From assembly GCF_947503385.1 (NCBI RefSeq), contig NZ_CANNDO010000006.1:1-64000 (forward strand): 64,000 nucleotides of DNA. The letters are read 5' to 3'. This stretch comes from an uncultured Tateyamaria sp. GTDB taxonomy: Bacteria > Pseudomonadota > Alphaproteobacteria > Rhodobacterales > Rhodobacteraceae. Below the pieces are notes generated by a model. It was not told the DNA's origin. It saw only the letters and a list, made by a program, of their open reading frames with translations, and searched no databases. The position numbers and the translations under genes are program-made. Shown here in pieces: positions 35,502-43,996 of this stretch. Position 1 is the stretch's first letter. Each line of letters begins with the position of its first letter.

Positions 35502-38252
35502 ATGTCACTGATGTCTGCACTCACATCCATGCCGCGTCCGTTCCAACCTGACCGGGGGCAGGAGGTGGCCGATGCGGTTGGTGTCACGGACCCGGTGGCG
35601 CGGGATCTGTTGGCTGGCACGGCAGGGTGCAGCCCGTATCTCGCCGCATTGATCGAGAAAGAGGCCGATTGGGTGCCCGGCGCGCTGGACGCGCCCGACA
35701 TGGCACTGGCCGATGCCTTGCGCCCGCCGGGGCCCGAGGTGGATGTGAAATCCGCCTTGCGGCAGTCCAAACGGCGTGTGGCATTGCTGACGGCCTTGGC
35801 GGACCTTGGCGGTGCATGGCCGTTGGAAAAGGTGACGGGCGCGCTGACCGATCTGGCGGACATGGCCTGTGACGTTGCACTGACCGCCGCCTTGGAGGTG
35901 CAGCGCAAGCGGGGAAAGCTGCCCGCAGGTGACGTGGGTCTGTTCGTGCTGGCCATGGGCAAAATGGGTGCGGGCGAGTTGAACTACTCTTCCGATGTGG
36001 ACCTGATCTGCCTCTTTGACGAGACGCGCCACGTGCCCGAAGACTATCCGACCATCCGCAGTGCCTGCATCAAGGCGGTGCAACAGATGTGCGCCACGCT
36101 GAGCGATCTGACCGATGCCGGCTATGTGTTTCGGACCGATCTGCGGCTGCGGCCCGATCCGGCTGTCACGCCGGTGGTGCTGTCTGCGGGGGCGGCAGAG
36201 CGATATTACGAAAGCCTTGGGCGCACTTGGGAGCGTGCGGCCTATATCAAGGCGCGTCCGTGCGCGGGGGACATCGCGGCGGGGCAAGCTTTTCTTGACG
36301 ATCTGCGCCCCTTTGTCTGGCGGCGACATCTCGATTTTGCAGCGGTGCAGGATGCCCATGACATGCGCCTTGCCATCCGCGCGCATAAGGGGACGGGCGG
36401 GCCGATCACCTTGCCTGGACACAACATGAAACTCGGGCGCGGTGGTATTCGCGAGATCGAATTTTTCACCCAGACACGCCAATTGATTGCCGGTGGGCGC
36501 GATGCCGATCTGCGCGTGCGGGGCACGGTCGATGCGTTGGCGCGGCTTGCGGACAAGGGCTGGATCACCTCCGGACAGGCGACGCGGCTGACCGATCATT
36601 ACCGCTTTGCCCGCACCATCGAACATCGGGTCCAGATGGTGCAGGATGCCCAGACCCATAATTTGCCGCGCAATGACGAAGGGTTCGACCGGCTGGCCGC
36701 GATGATGGACATGGAGGTGGGCGCGCTCAAGGATACGCTGCGGTCACGTCTGTCAGAGGTGCACGGCGAGACCGAAGGGTTTTTTGCCCCCGATCCAAAC
36801 GCGGCGGCCACGCCTGAACCGATTGACGCGGCCGTGCAAGCGCGCTGGCGCAACTATCCTGCGCTGCGGTCTGAACGAGGTGCCGCGCTCTTCGACCGTA
36901 TCGAGCCCATGTTGCTGGCGCGTCTGGGCGAGGCTGCGCGCCCGCACGAGGCACTGCTGGCCTTTGACGGGTTCCTTGCCGGGTTGCCCGCAGGCGTCCA
37001 GCTGTTTTCGCTGTTCGAAGCGAACCCGTCGCTGGTCGATCTGTTGGTGGATATCGTCAGCACGTCGCCTGCGCTTGCGCAGTACCTTGCCCGCAACGCG
37101 CAGGTATTGGACGCGGTTCTGGGGGGCGGCTTCTTTGCGCCGTGGCCGGGGTTTGATGCGTTGCGTGCGGACGCAGCGACGCAGTTGGCGGCCACCACGG
37201 ATTACGAGGCCAAGCTGGACGCCATCCGCGTGTGGGCCAAGGAATGGCACTTTCGCATCGGTGTCCACATGCTGCGGTCGCTCGTCACCGCCGAGGAAGC
37301 GGGACAGCATTACGCCGATCTGGCTGCGGCCTGCGTCGCAGCGCTTTGGCCCGAAGTGGTGGCGCAGTTTGCCAAACGGCACGGCGACCCGCCGGGTCGC
37401 GGGGCGGTGGTGCTGGGCATGGGGTCACTGGGGGCAGGGCGGTTGACGCCGCAATCGGACCTCGACCTGATTGTCATCTACGATGCAGAAGGGGTCGAGG
37501 CGTCAGACGGCCCCCGACCGCTGCCGTCGCGCACCTACTATGCCCGCCTGACCCAAGCCATGATCACAGCCGTGACCGCGCAGACAGCGCAGGGGCGGCT
37601 GTACGAGGCGGATATGCGTTTGCGTCCCTCTGGCAATCAGGGGCCAGTTGCGACCAGTTGGTCCGCGTTCCACAGCTATCAGCGCAGCGACGCGTGGTTC
37701 TGGGAGCACCTCGCCCTGACCCGAGCACGGCCCATCGCGGGGCCGGACACGCTGGCCGAGGATATCGAGGTGTTCCGCTGCGATACTCTGGCCACCCCGC
37801 GCGACGCCCCCGCATTGCTGCGCGACCTGTCCGAGATGCGCACCCGGATCGCGACGGCCAAGGCGGCGGGATCGCTCTGGGACGTCAAGGTCGGGCCGGG
37901 CCGGTTGCAGGATATCGAACTTTTATCGCAAACGGGCGCGCTGTTGCAGGGCACTGCGTCGCGCGACATTGCGGATGGCTTGCGTGCCTGCGCCGCCGCA
38001 GGTGTCCTGCGTGCGGCAGAGGCCGACAGGCTGGCCGAGGCGCACCAACTGATGAGCCGGGTGCAGATGGCGACACGGCTGCTCAGCGCCGGTGCGTTTG
38101 CCGTCGAAGACATTGGTGCGGGCGGCCAATCCATTCTGTTGCGTGTCACCGAAACCGAGCGCATAGAGGCAAGCGAGGCCAAGCTGGCCGAACTCTATGA
38201 CAACAGCGCTGGGATCATCGACGCAGCGCTAGAGAGAGGACAGGCGACATGA
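35502..38252 (+). CDS. glnE: Bifunctional glutamine synthetase adenylyltransferase/deadenylase
   Basis: 916 residues. Two nucleotidyltransferase domains are visible. The N-terminal one, with GAGELNYSSDVDL, removes AMP from glutamine synthetase by phosphorolysis. The C-terminal one, with GSLGAGRLTPQSDLDL, adds AMP. It responds to the PII protein and glutamine, tuning nitrogen assimilation. AAGGG is 8-12 bases before the ATG at 35502. The last codons overlap the next small gene as ATGA. Slightly shorter than the 946-residue Escherichia coli enzyme. Confidence 0.96.
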   Translation: MSLMSALTSMPRPFQPDRGQEVADAVGVTDPVARDLLAGTAGCSPYLAALIEKEADWVPGALDAPDMALADALRPPGPEVDVKSALRQSKRRVALLTALADLGGAWPLEKVTGALTDLADMACDVALTAALEVQRKRGKLPAGDVGLFVLAMGKMGAGELNYSSDVDLICLFDETRHVPEDYPTIRSACIKAVQQMCATLSDLTDAGYVFRTDLRLRPDPAVTPVVLSAGAAERYYESLGRTWERAAYIKARPCAGDIAAGQAFLDDLRPFVWRRHLDFAAVQDAHDMRLAIRAHKGTGGPITLPGHNMKLGRGGIREIEFFTQTRQLIAGGRDADLRVRGTVDALARLADKGWITSGQATRLTDHYRFARTIEHRVQMVQDAQTHNLPRNDEGFDRLAAMMDMEVGALKDTLRSRLSEVHGETEGFFAPDPNAAATPEPIDAAVQARWRNYPALRSERGAALFDRIEPMLLARLGEAARPHEALLAFDGFLAGLPAGVQLFSLFEANPSLVDLLVDIVSTSPALAQYLARNAQVLDAVLGGGFFAPWPGFDALRADAATQLAATTDYEAKLDAIRVWAKEWHFRIGVHMLRSLVTAEEAGQHYADLAAACVAALWPEVVAQFAKRHGDPPGRGAVVLGMGSLGAGRLTPQSDLDLIVIYDAEGVEASDGPRPLPSRTYYARLTQAMITAVTAQTAQGRLYEADMRLRPSGNQGPVATSWSAFHSYQRSDAWFWEHLALTRARPIAGPDTLAEDIEVFRCDTLATPRDAPALLRDLSEMRTRIATAKAAGSLWDVKVGPGRLQDIELLSQTGALLQGTASRDIADGLRACAAAGVLRAAEADRLAEAHQLMSRVQMATRLLSAGAFAVEDIGAGGQSILLRVTETERIEASEAKLAELYDNSAGIIDAALERGQAT

Positions 38253-38533
38253 GCAAGTCAGGCGACGCCAATGACCCCAAGGGTCTGATCTATGAGGCGT
38301 ACCGGATCGAGGGCATCACCAAACCGGATTGCCGCACGATCTTTCTTGACTGGGCACTGAGCCTGCCGGTGGACCGGGCGCAGGATCAGGCGTTGGCCGC
38401 GTTGCTGGACACCTACGGTGCCGCACATACCGATCACCCGATGACCGAAGTGCTGCGCGAAGGCCGTCAGGGCATTGCCACGCCGCGTCGTCGGGGGGGC
38501 TGGCGTGCGCGCAACGGGCGTGCGTCTTCCTGA
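38249..38533 (+). CDS. Small unknown protein downstream of glnE
   Basis: 94 residues, translationally coupled to glnE by a four-base ATGA overlap. The sequence has GLIYEAYRIEGITKPDCRTIFLDW and an Arg-rich C-terminus (TPRRRGGWRARNGRA), which could bind nucleic acid. I do not recognise a named family. The tight link to glnE suggests a conserved pair, possibly in nitrogen control; that is inference. Confidence 0.72.
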   Translation: MSKSGDANDPKGLIYEAYRIEGITKPDCRTIFLDWALSLPVDRAQDQALAALLDTYGAAHTDHPMTEVLREGRQGIATPRRRGGWRARNGRASS

Positions 38534-38655
38534 TCGCGCCGCGAAACAATCGCGCAATTCGCCCAAATTTGTCCCAAATTCGCCGCAATTCGCGCGCATG
38601 ATCCTGTCCATAACGAGAGGTGGCATGAGACCACCGCACCGATTGGAGAGTGGAT

Positions 38656-39342
38656 ATGAAACGCATCAAGATCACCTTGCTGCTGATGATGGGGGGCCTA
38701 GTGTCGGCCTGTGGCGCACCGATTGTGCCCACAAACACGGCCCCGTTTGAGGCAACTCCTTTGTCATCGGCCAATGCGCCGGTCGAAGCTGCAGCGCAGG
38801 CAATTCCAGCCGCTGCGCCGCTGACGGACGTGCAGGTCAAAGCCATCACCATCACCGTGCCCCGCAGCCTGACTGTGTCCGAGGCGAACCGGTATTTGCC
38901 CAAAGGTGACATCGTGTGGCGGGGCGACCCCATCGGTGATCGCCACCAACAGGTCGCTGACATTTTTGACACGGCGATGACCCGCGGTGCGCAATCGGTC
39001 AACGGCACATTGCCTGTGTCGCTGGATATCACCGTCAAACGCTTTCACGCTCTGACGGAAAAGGCCCGCTACAGCGTGGGCGGCGTGCACAACATCACCT
39101 TTGAACTGACATTGCGTGATCCCGAAACCGGTGCCGCATTGGCCGAAACGCGCGAGGTCCATGCCGATCTTGACGGGTTTGGCGGTCAGCAGGCAATCAA
39201 TGCGGACGCGCAGGGACAAACGCAAAAGGTGCGCATCACCGATCATCTCGCCGAGGTGATCCGGCAAGAGTTGACCCGCGCCGAAGGGTTCCAGAATCCA
39301 CGGCTTGGGTTTGTTCAGGCGATGAACCACCAGCAAAAGTGA
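38656..39342 (+). CDS. Lipoprotein of unknown function (DUF6778-like)
   Basis: 228 residues from ATG 38656, with GGAGAG five bases upstream; a GTG two codons earlier is also in frame. The lipobox LVSAC places the lipid on Cys at about residue 19. After a Pro/Ala-rich linker comes a compact domain with DVQVKAITITVPRSLTVSEANRYLPKGDIVWRG-type order (about 60-95) and VGGVHNITFELTLRDPETG. From memory it resembles DUF6778 proteins of Rhodobacterales. Likely anchored in an envelope membrane facing the periplasm. Confidence 0.75.
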   Translation: MKRIKITLLLMMGGLVSACGAPIVPTNTAPFEATPLSSANAPVEAAAQAIPAAAPLTDVQVKAITITVPRSLTVSEANRYLPKGDIVWRGDPIGDRHQQVADIFDTAMTRGAQSVNGTLPVSLDITVKRFHALTEKARYSVGGVHNITFELTLRDPETGAALAETREVHADLDGFGGQQAINADAQGQTQKVRITDHLAEVIRQELTRAEGFQNPRLGFVQAMNHQQK

Positions 39343-39372
39343 TCTTTCGCATCTGATCGCAAAGACGTAGAG

Positions 39373-39400
39373 GAGGGCGCTATGACAGCGCCCTCTTTTT
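39373..39400 (+). terminator. Intrinsic terminator whose loop holds the next gene's start codon
   Basis: GAGGGCGCT (39373-39381) pairs perfectly with AGCGCCCTC (39387-39395), followed by TTTTT (39396-39400). The five-base loop ATGAC contains the ATG of the methyltransferase gene, and its ribosome-binding site AGGAGGG lies in the 5' arm. It should end the lipoprotein message, and when transcribed through would hide the downstream start. Confidence 0.75.
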
Positions 39401-40593
39401 CCGCCTCCGACCGTCCGCGCGTGCGCCTGCGCCCCAAGGTCGACGCCCGCCGCATCCGCCATGGCCATCCATGGGCCTATGCCAATGAGGTCGTAACCGA
39501 CCGGCGGACCAAGGCGCTGACCCCCGGCACGTTGGCCGTTCTTGAGGATGACGCGCGCAGCCCGATGGGGCTGGTTGCGGTCAATCCGGCCTCGCGCATC
39601 TTTGCCCGTATGCTGGACCGTGACCCCGCAGCGCAGATTGATGCGGCGTGGCTTGAGGCGCGATTGTCGCGGGCGTTGGATCTGCGCACTCGGCTCTACG
39701 ATGCGCCGTTCTACCGCCTGATCCATGCCGAGGCGGACGGGTTGCCCGGTGTGATCATTGACCGGTTTGGCGATACGCTGGTGGTGCAACCAAATGCAGC
39801 ATGGGCCGAAGTCTTGCTGGATGTGCTGGTGGATGCTGCCATGGCAGTGACCGGCGCGCAGGTGGTGATCAAAAACGCCTCGGGCCGGACGCGCACGCTC
39901 GAAGGGCTGGATGACAGTTCGGGCGTGGTGCGGGGACAGGCGCCGGACGCCCCTTTGCCGGTGCCGATGAACGGCGCCACCTATCTGGCGGATGTCATGG
40001 GCGGACAAAAGACGGGGTTGTTCTTTGATCAGCGGCCCAATCATACTTTTGCCCAACGTTTGGCGCAGGGAGCGAAGGTGCTTGATGTGTTTTCCCATGT
40101 GGGCGGTTTTGGCTTGGCCGCGCTTGCGGGCGGTGCGGCGCACGTAACCTGTGTTGACGGTGCGGCACCCGCGCTGCGCCTCGCGGCAGAGGGGGCCGCA
40201 CTTATGCAGGCAGACGCACGTTTTGCCACGCGGCAGAGCGATGCGTTTGACGTGCTGGCGGCGCTGGCAGAGGACGGTGCTCTATTCGATATGGTCATCT
40301 GCGACCCGCCCGCCTTTGCCCCGTCAAAACAGGCGTTGGAGGCGGGATTGCGCGCCTATGAACGCATTGCACGGCTGGGTGCGGCCCGTGTGGCCGACGG
40401 TGGCGTGTTGGGGCTGTGCAGTTGTTCGCACGCGGCGGACCTTGGCAAATTTTATGCCGCGTCCGCACGTGGGATCGGGCGGGCAGGGCGGCAGGCTGCG
40501 TTGATCCACACCGGCTTTGCCGGGCCGGACCATCCGCAATTGCCGCAACTGGCCGAAACCGGCTATCTCAAGGCGCTGTTTTTCCGGCTATGA
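39382..40593 (+). CDS. RlmI-like class I SAM-dependent rRNA methyltransferase
   Basis: 403 residues. An N-terminal PUA-like domain (VRLRPKVDARRIRHGHPWAYANEV, about 12-35 onward) precedes a Rossmann methyltransferase domain. The latter has DVFSHVGGFGLAALAGGA as the SAM loop and CDPPAFAPSK as the catalytic DPP motif, with a Cys in LCSCSHA. The family methylates a cytosine in 23S rRNA (RlmI, m5C1962). The ATG is in a terminator loop, so a downstream start cannot be excluded. The stop overlaps the PIN gene start as ATGA. Confidence 0.87.
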   Translation: MTAPSFSASDRPRVRLRPKVDARRIRHGHPWAYANEVVTDRRTKALTPGTLAVLEDDARSPMGLVAVNPASRIFARMLDRDPAAQIDAAWLEARLSRALDLRTRLYDAPFYRLIHAEADGLPGVIIDRFGDTLVVQPNAAWAEVLLDVLVDAAMAVTGAQVVIKNASGRTRTLEGLDDSSGVVRGQAPDAPLPVPMNGATYLADVMGGQKTGLFFDQRPNHTFAQRLAQGAKVLDVFSHVGGFGLAALAGGAAHVTCVDGAAPALRLAAEGAALMQADARFATRQSDAFDVLAALAEDGALFDMVICDPPAFAPSKQALEAGLRAYERIARLGAARVADGGVLGLCSCSHAADLGKFYAASARGIGRAGRQAALIHTGFAGPDHPQLPQLAETGYLKALFFRL

Positions 40594-41150
40594 AAATCCT
40601 GATCGACGCCAACGTGCTCTTTCCGACGGTCATGCGTGAGGTGGTGTTGGGCGTTGCGCGCCAAGGTCTGTTCACGCCGCAATGGTCGCCGCGCATTCTG
40701 GAGGAATGGGCCCGCGCGGCGGCGCGTCTGGGGCCTGTGGCCGAGGCGCAGGCAAGGGGTGAGATCGCGCAACTGGCTGTGGCGTGGCCCAAGGCTGTGA
40801 TCCGCCACCCGCCCGAGTTGGAGGCGCGGCTGTGGTTGCCGGATCCCGGTGACATTCATGTGCTGGCAGCCGCCATTCAGGGGTCATCCGACATCATTAT
40901 GACCATGAACGCCAAGGATTTCCCGCGCAACATTCTGGCCGAAGAAGGATTGTCCCGCGTCGATCCGGACGGATATTTGCAACGCTGTGCACAAACGCAG
41001 CCGGGGCCGGTGGCAGAGGTTGCGCACTCCGTGCTGGATCAGGCCCGGCATCTGTCGGGCGAAGACTGGACGCTGCGCGCGCTGATGAAAAAGGCGCGTC
41101 TGCCGCGTCTGGGCAAAACGCTTGCGGCGGCACAGGCGCCGGACCGCTAA
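40590..41150 (+). CDS. PIN domain protein
   Basis: 186 residues. PIN-type acidic residues are seen in ILIDANVLFP (first Asp), in the conserved LPDPGDIHVLAAAI and in MTMNAKDFP. From memory, it resembles the Rhodobacterales RSP_2648-type PIN family rather than a VapC toxin of about 130 residues. No antitoxin gene precedes it; it is instead coupled to the rRNA methyltransferase. PIN domains cleave RNA, so a role in RNA processing is possible. Confidence 0.8.
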   Translation: MKILIDANVLFPTVMREVVLGVARQGLFTPQWSPRILEEWARAAARLGPVAEAQARGEIAQLAVAWPKAVIRHPPELEARLWLPDPGDIHVLAAAIQGSSDIIMTMNAKDFPRNILAEEGLSRVDPDGYLQRCAQTQPGPVAEVAHSVLDQARHLSGEDWTLRALMKKARLPRLGKTLAAAQAPDR

Positions 41151-41995
41151 CCGATATATCCGTCCACCGCCTGATCCAGTTGCTTGAGTACGGATTTGTT
41201 GAGCTTCAGCATCTTTTGCACCGTCAGCGCATCCGGCATAGTATCGGACTGCACTGCCACGATTGTGGGGCGCATCTTGCTCCAGAAGAGATGCGCGGTG
41301 CGCAGGTTCCGCGACACGCGGGCGCTGGGGGGCGGCGCAATGTCGGTGCCGCCTTCACTGAGCAGCGCGAAACTCTGATCGATATCACTGAGCGTTTCCA
41401 ACAAGCGGCTGCGCATCGGCGCGCCGCCCAGATCGAACAGCACAAAACACATCTCGCCCAAGGCGCGTTGGGTCAGCATCCTGTAATGCGCGGCCAATTG
41501 CGCCGCCTGCCGGATATGCGGGCCTGATGCTGGCATGTCCAGCGTGTCAAAGAAATGTCCGGAAAGGCGCGTGGCGCTGTCCACAGTTGGGTCCGCGTCG
41601 CGCATGATCTGGCGCATGACAACGCTGTGCAGATCGCCGGCGATAATCTGATCGACCGCAGGACGGAAGTCACGCCAGACCGTTTCAGCAGTGGCAACGG
41701 CAGCCACGTCGTCCGCATTTCGGGCGGGCGACAGGCCCAGCCAATCGTGCCCATCGCGCAGGGCCGCAAGCGTTGTGCCGTAGCTGTCCGCGTGTTCCAG
41801 CGCTAGCGCGCCCTGCCGGTCCTGATCAATGCCGCCCATGGCAAAACATGTGGATGCGCGCATACTTTGCACCAGTGTCGCCTGCCGCAGCGCAAGGGTC
41901 AGGCGCGTGCTTGTGTCCGGCTCATCCGCACGCGCCGCGGATACCAGCGGCAGGCACAGCAAAAGCGTAAACACAAAGGCCCCTAACGATTTCAC
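41147..41995 (-). CDS. Exported protein with PilJ-type N-terminal (nitrate-sensor-like) domains
   Basis: 282 residues. A signal peptide ends near ARADE. Two similar helical units follow: LTLALRQATLVQSMRASTCF (about 32-51) and a second with AAHYRMLTQRALGEMCF (about 167-183). This is the 'RQRMLSQRMAK' pattern of the type IV pili methyl-accepting chemotaxis transducer N-terminal domain (PilJ-N). No signalling domain follows, so it is a free periplasmic protein. It overlaps the convergent PIN gene by four bases. Function unknown. Confidence 0.78.
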   Translation of the reverse strand: MKSLGAFVFTLLLCLPLVSAARADEPDTSTRLTLALRQATLVQSMRASTCFAMGGIDQDRQGALALEHADSYGTTLAALRDGHDWLGLSPARNADDVAAVATAETVWRDFRPAVDQIIAGDLHSVVMRQIMRDADPTVDSATRLSGHFFDTLDMPASGPHIRQAAQLAAHYRMLTQRALGEMCFVLFDLGGAPMRSRLLETLSDIDQSFALLSEGGTDIAPPPSARVSRNLRTAHLFWSKMRPTIVAVQSDTMPDALTVQKMLKLNKSVLKQLDQAVDGYIG

Positions 41996-42058
41996 AGCGC
42001 GTCCACCAAGTCTGCCAATCTGAGAGTGGAGCTATACCTGCCGAGGGTTACCGGAGTG

Positions 42059-42763
42059 CTAAGATGGTTCGCTGATCTGCCAGCGGCTTTCCAGTTTGCG
42101 CAGGGCCGCGATGCGGTCGTCCGTTTTGGGATGGCTCATCAACCATGCGGGTGCGGCACCCTTGCGCGCCTGTGTCAGGCTTTCGAGCTTCTCAAACAGG
42201 GTGATCTGCGGCGTCACGCCAATCCCCGCCTTGGTCAGCAACGCAGCGGCATAGGCGTCCGCTTCGTATTCGTCATTGCGCGACAGTCGCGCCGCCAACA
42301 GTCTGGTGAGCACATTGGCGATCCAGACCCCCACACCGGGAATGAAACGTGACAGCACCAATGCCAGCGCGGTGCGCAGCGCGTTCTGGCCGGAAAAGTC
42401 GATCATCCGGCGGCGGCTGTGCCCCAACGCCACATGCCCCAGTTCATGCGCAATCACACTGGCCATTTCGTCAGCGGAAACAGCACCTTGGCGAAACTTG
42501 TTGTAGAACCCACGGGTGATAAAGATGCGCCCGTCAGGGGCAGCCAGCCCGTTGATCGGGTCGATCTCGTAGATATGCACCTTGATGCGCGGCAGATCGA
42601 GCGCTGCGGCCATTTGGTCGCACATCTGGCGCAGCATCGGATCGGCCAGTTCGGTCGATTGCGCATCCAGCTCGCGCGAGGTGCGCCAGACTGAAAAGCG
42701 GTACATGACAAGGCCATAGAGCAGTGCCAGCAGGATCGGGGTCAGCTTGAGCATAGATAGCAT
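42059..42763 (-). CDS. M48 family metalloprotease, membrane-anchored
   Basis: 234 residues. An N-terminal membrane helix (LKLTPILLALLYGLVMYRF) comes first. The zinc motif HELGH lies in SVIAHELGHVALGHSRRR, and EYEADAYAA holds the third ligand Glu. A hydrophobic segment (ALRTALALVLSRFIPGVGVWI) lies between them. SHPKTDDRIAAL near the end is typical of HtpX-like and Ste24-type M48 proteins. It probably degrades damaged membrane proteins. A second M48 protein of a different type is at 9829-11166. Confidence 0.88.
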   Translation of the reverse strand: MLSMLKLTPILLALLYGLVMYRFSVWRTSRELDAQSTELADPMLRQMCDQMAAALDLPRIKVHIYEIDPINGLAAPDGRIFITRGFYNKFRQGAVSADEMASVIAHELGHVALGHSRRRMIDFSGQNALRTALALVLSRFIPGVGVWIANVLTRLLAARLSRNDEYEADAYAAALLTKAGIGVTPQITLFEKLESLTQARKGAAPAWLMSHPKTDDRIAALRKLESRWQISEPS

Positions 42764-42793
42764 ATGGGGCGCGGGACGGGCGCAGGCAAGCGC

Positions 42794-43957
42794 TCAGACA
42801 TCCCAAGCCACCGGCAGTTGCACAGGTCCGCGAAACGCCCAACCGGCAAACGGAACATCCCCCGCAATCCGCAGTCCGGGCAAAGCGTCAAAAAGGGCGG
42901 GAAGCGCGTGATCCGCGATCAACGCTCGCGAGGCCGCAGCACCGGCACAAAAATGTGGCCCGGCACCGAAAGGGATCGCGGGGCGCGTGTTACGGCGGAT
43001 GTCAAAGCGGTCCGGATCGTCGAAATGTGCCGGGTCGCGGCACGCTGCACCAAACATGAAAAAGATGAGCTCGTTTTCCTCGAACGCCACGCCGCAGGCG
43101 CTGTCATTGTGCGCGACCCGTCGTGGCGACATCCCGATGGGGGCGACAAGTCGTACGTATTCGTCAAACGCGTCCCCCCACGTGGCCGCGCCTTGCCGGA
43201 TCTGGGCGTGCTGGTCGGGATGGCGCAGCAGCGCCCAGACTGTGCCGGCAATGGCGTCCCGCGGCTCGTTCTGGCCGCCGCCGATGATGACGCGCACATT
43301 GCCTGCAATCGCGTCAAGCGACAGTCCGGCCTGATCCAGTACCGAAATAATCGACAGATCGGGCGCGGCGCGCAATTCGGGCAGGCGTGCCTTGATCAGC
43401 GCCAGCACCTGTTCGGCTGCGGCATAGCCTTTGTGATCAACATCCGGGTCGCGCTGGTAGTTTGCCGCGGCATCCAGCATCGCCTGACTGGCCGCGTCCA
43501 TGTCGGCGGCGGCCATATTGGTGAGGCCGGTCATAACCCGCAGCGCGTCGGCGGCCACGGGCATGGCATAGTCCGTCACCAGATCGCAGGATCCTCGCGG
43601 CGTGATCCGCTTCAACTGACGGGCGACGATGTCGGCGAATTGTGGTGCCAGCACGTCGCGCACCGTGCGCGGGCTGAGCGCCGGAAACAGCGCGCGCCGT
43701 TCAGCCATATGCGCCTCGCCGTCCTTGCGCATCATGTTGGCCCCCATGACCTTTGTCAGCAGCCCCTCCGGTTGGTGGCTGGAGAACAGCGCAATGCGCT
43801 TTTCCTCACGAAAGATGTCATCGCGACGGGTGAACAGGCTCGCGCCCAATTCGGGCACGTAGCAGACAGGACTGTGCGCGCGCATTGCGGCAAGATCGGG
43901 GTAGGGGTCGGCGTGAAAGGCCGTCGGATCAATGTGGTAGACAGGGGCGTTCGACAT
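42794..43957 (-). CDS. Cytochrome P450
   Basis: 387 residues. The haem-binding loop is FGAGPHFCAGAAASR with the ligand Cys337, and the K-helix pair is in DEYVRLV. The I-helix reads IIGGGQNEPRDA (225-235), where most P450s have AGx(D/E)T. The oxygen-activating Thr is missing and Asn-Glu-Pro is there. This changes how protons reach the bound oxygen, or marks a subfamily with another mechanism. Soluble bacterial class needing a ferredoxin; none is adjacent. Substrate unknown. Confidence 0.9.
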   Translation of the reverse strand: MSNAPVYHIDPTAFHADPYPDLAAMRAHSPVCYVPELGASLFTRRDDIFREEKRIALFSSHQPEGLLTKVMGANMMRKDGEAHMAERRALFPALSPRTVRDVLAPQFADIVARQLKRITPRGSCDLVTDYAMPVAADALRVMTGLTNMAAADMDAASQAMLDAAANYQRDPDVDHKGYAAAEQVLALIKARLPELRAAPDLSIISVLDQAGLSLDAIAGNVRVIIGGGQNEPRDAIAGTVWALLRHPDQHAQIRQGAATWGDAFDEYVRLVAPIGMSPRRVAHNDSACGVAFEENELIFFMFGAACRDPAHFDDPDRFDIRRNTRPAIPFGAGPHFCAGAAASRALIADHALPALFDALPGLRIAGDVPFAGWAFRGPVQLPVAWDV

Positions 43958-43996
43958 GGAGCGCAGCCTAGGTCAGACGCTCGCCCGCGCAAAGTG

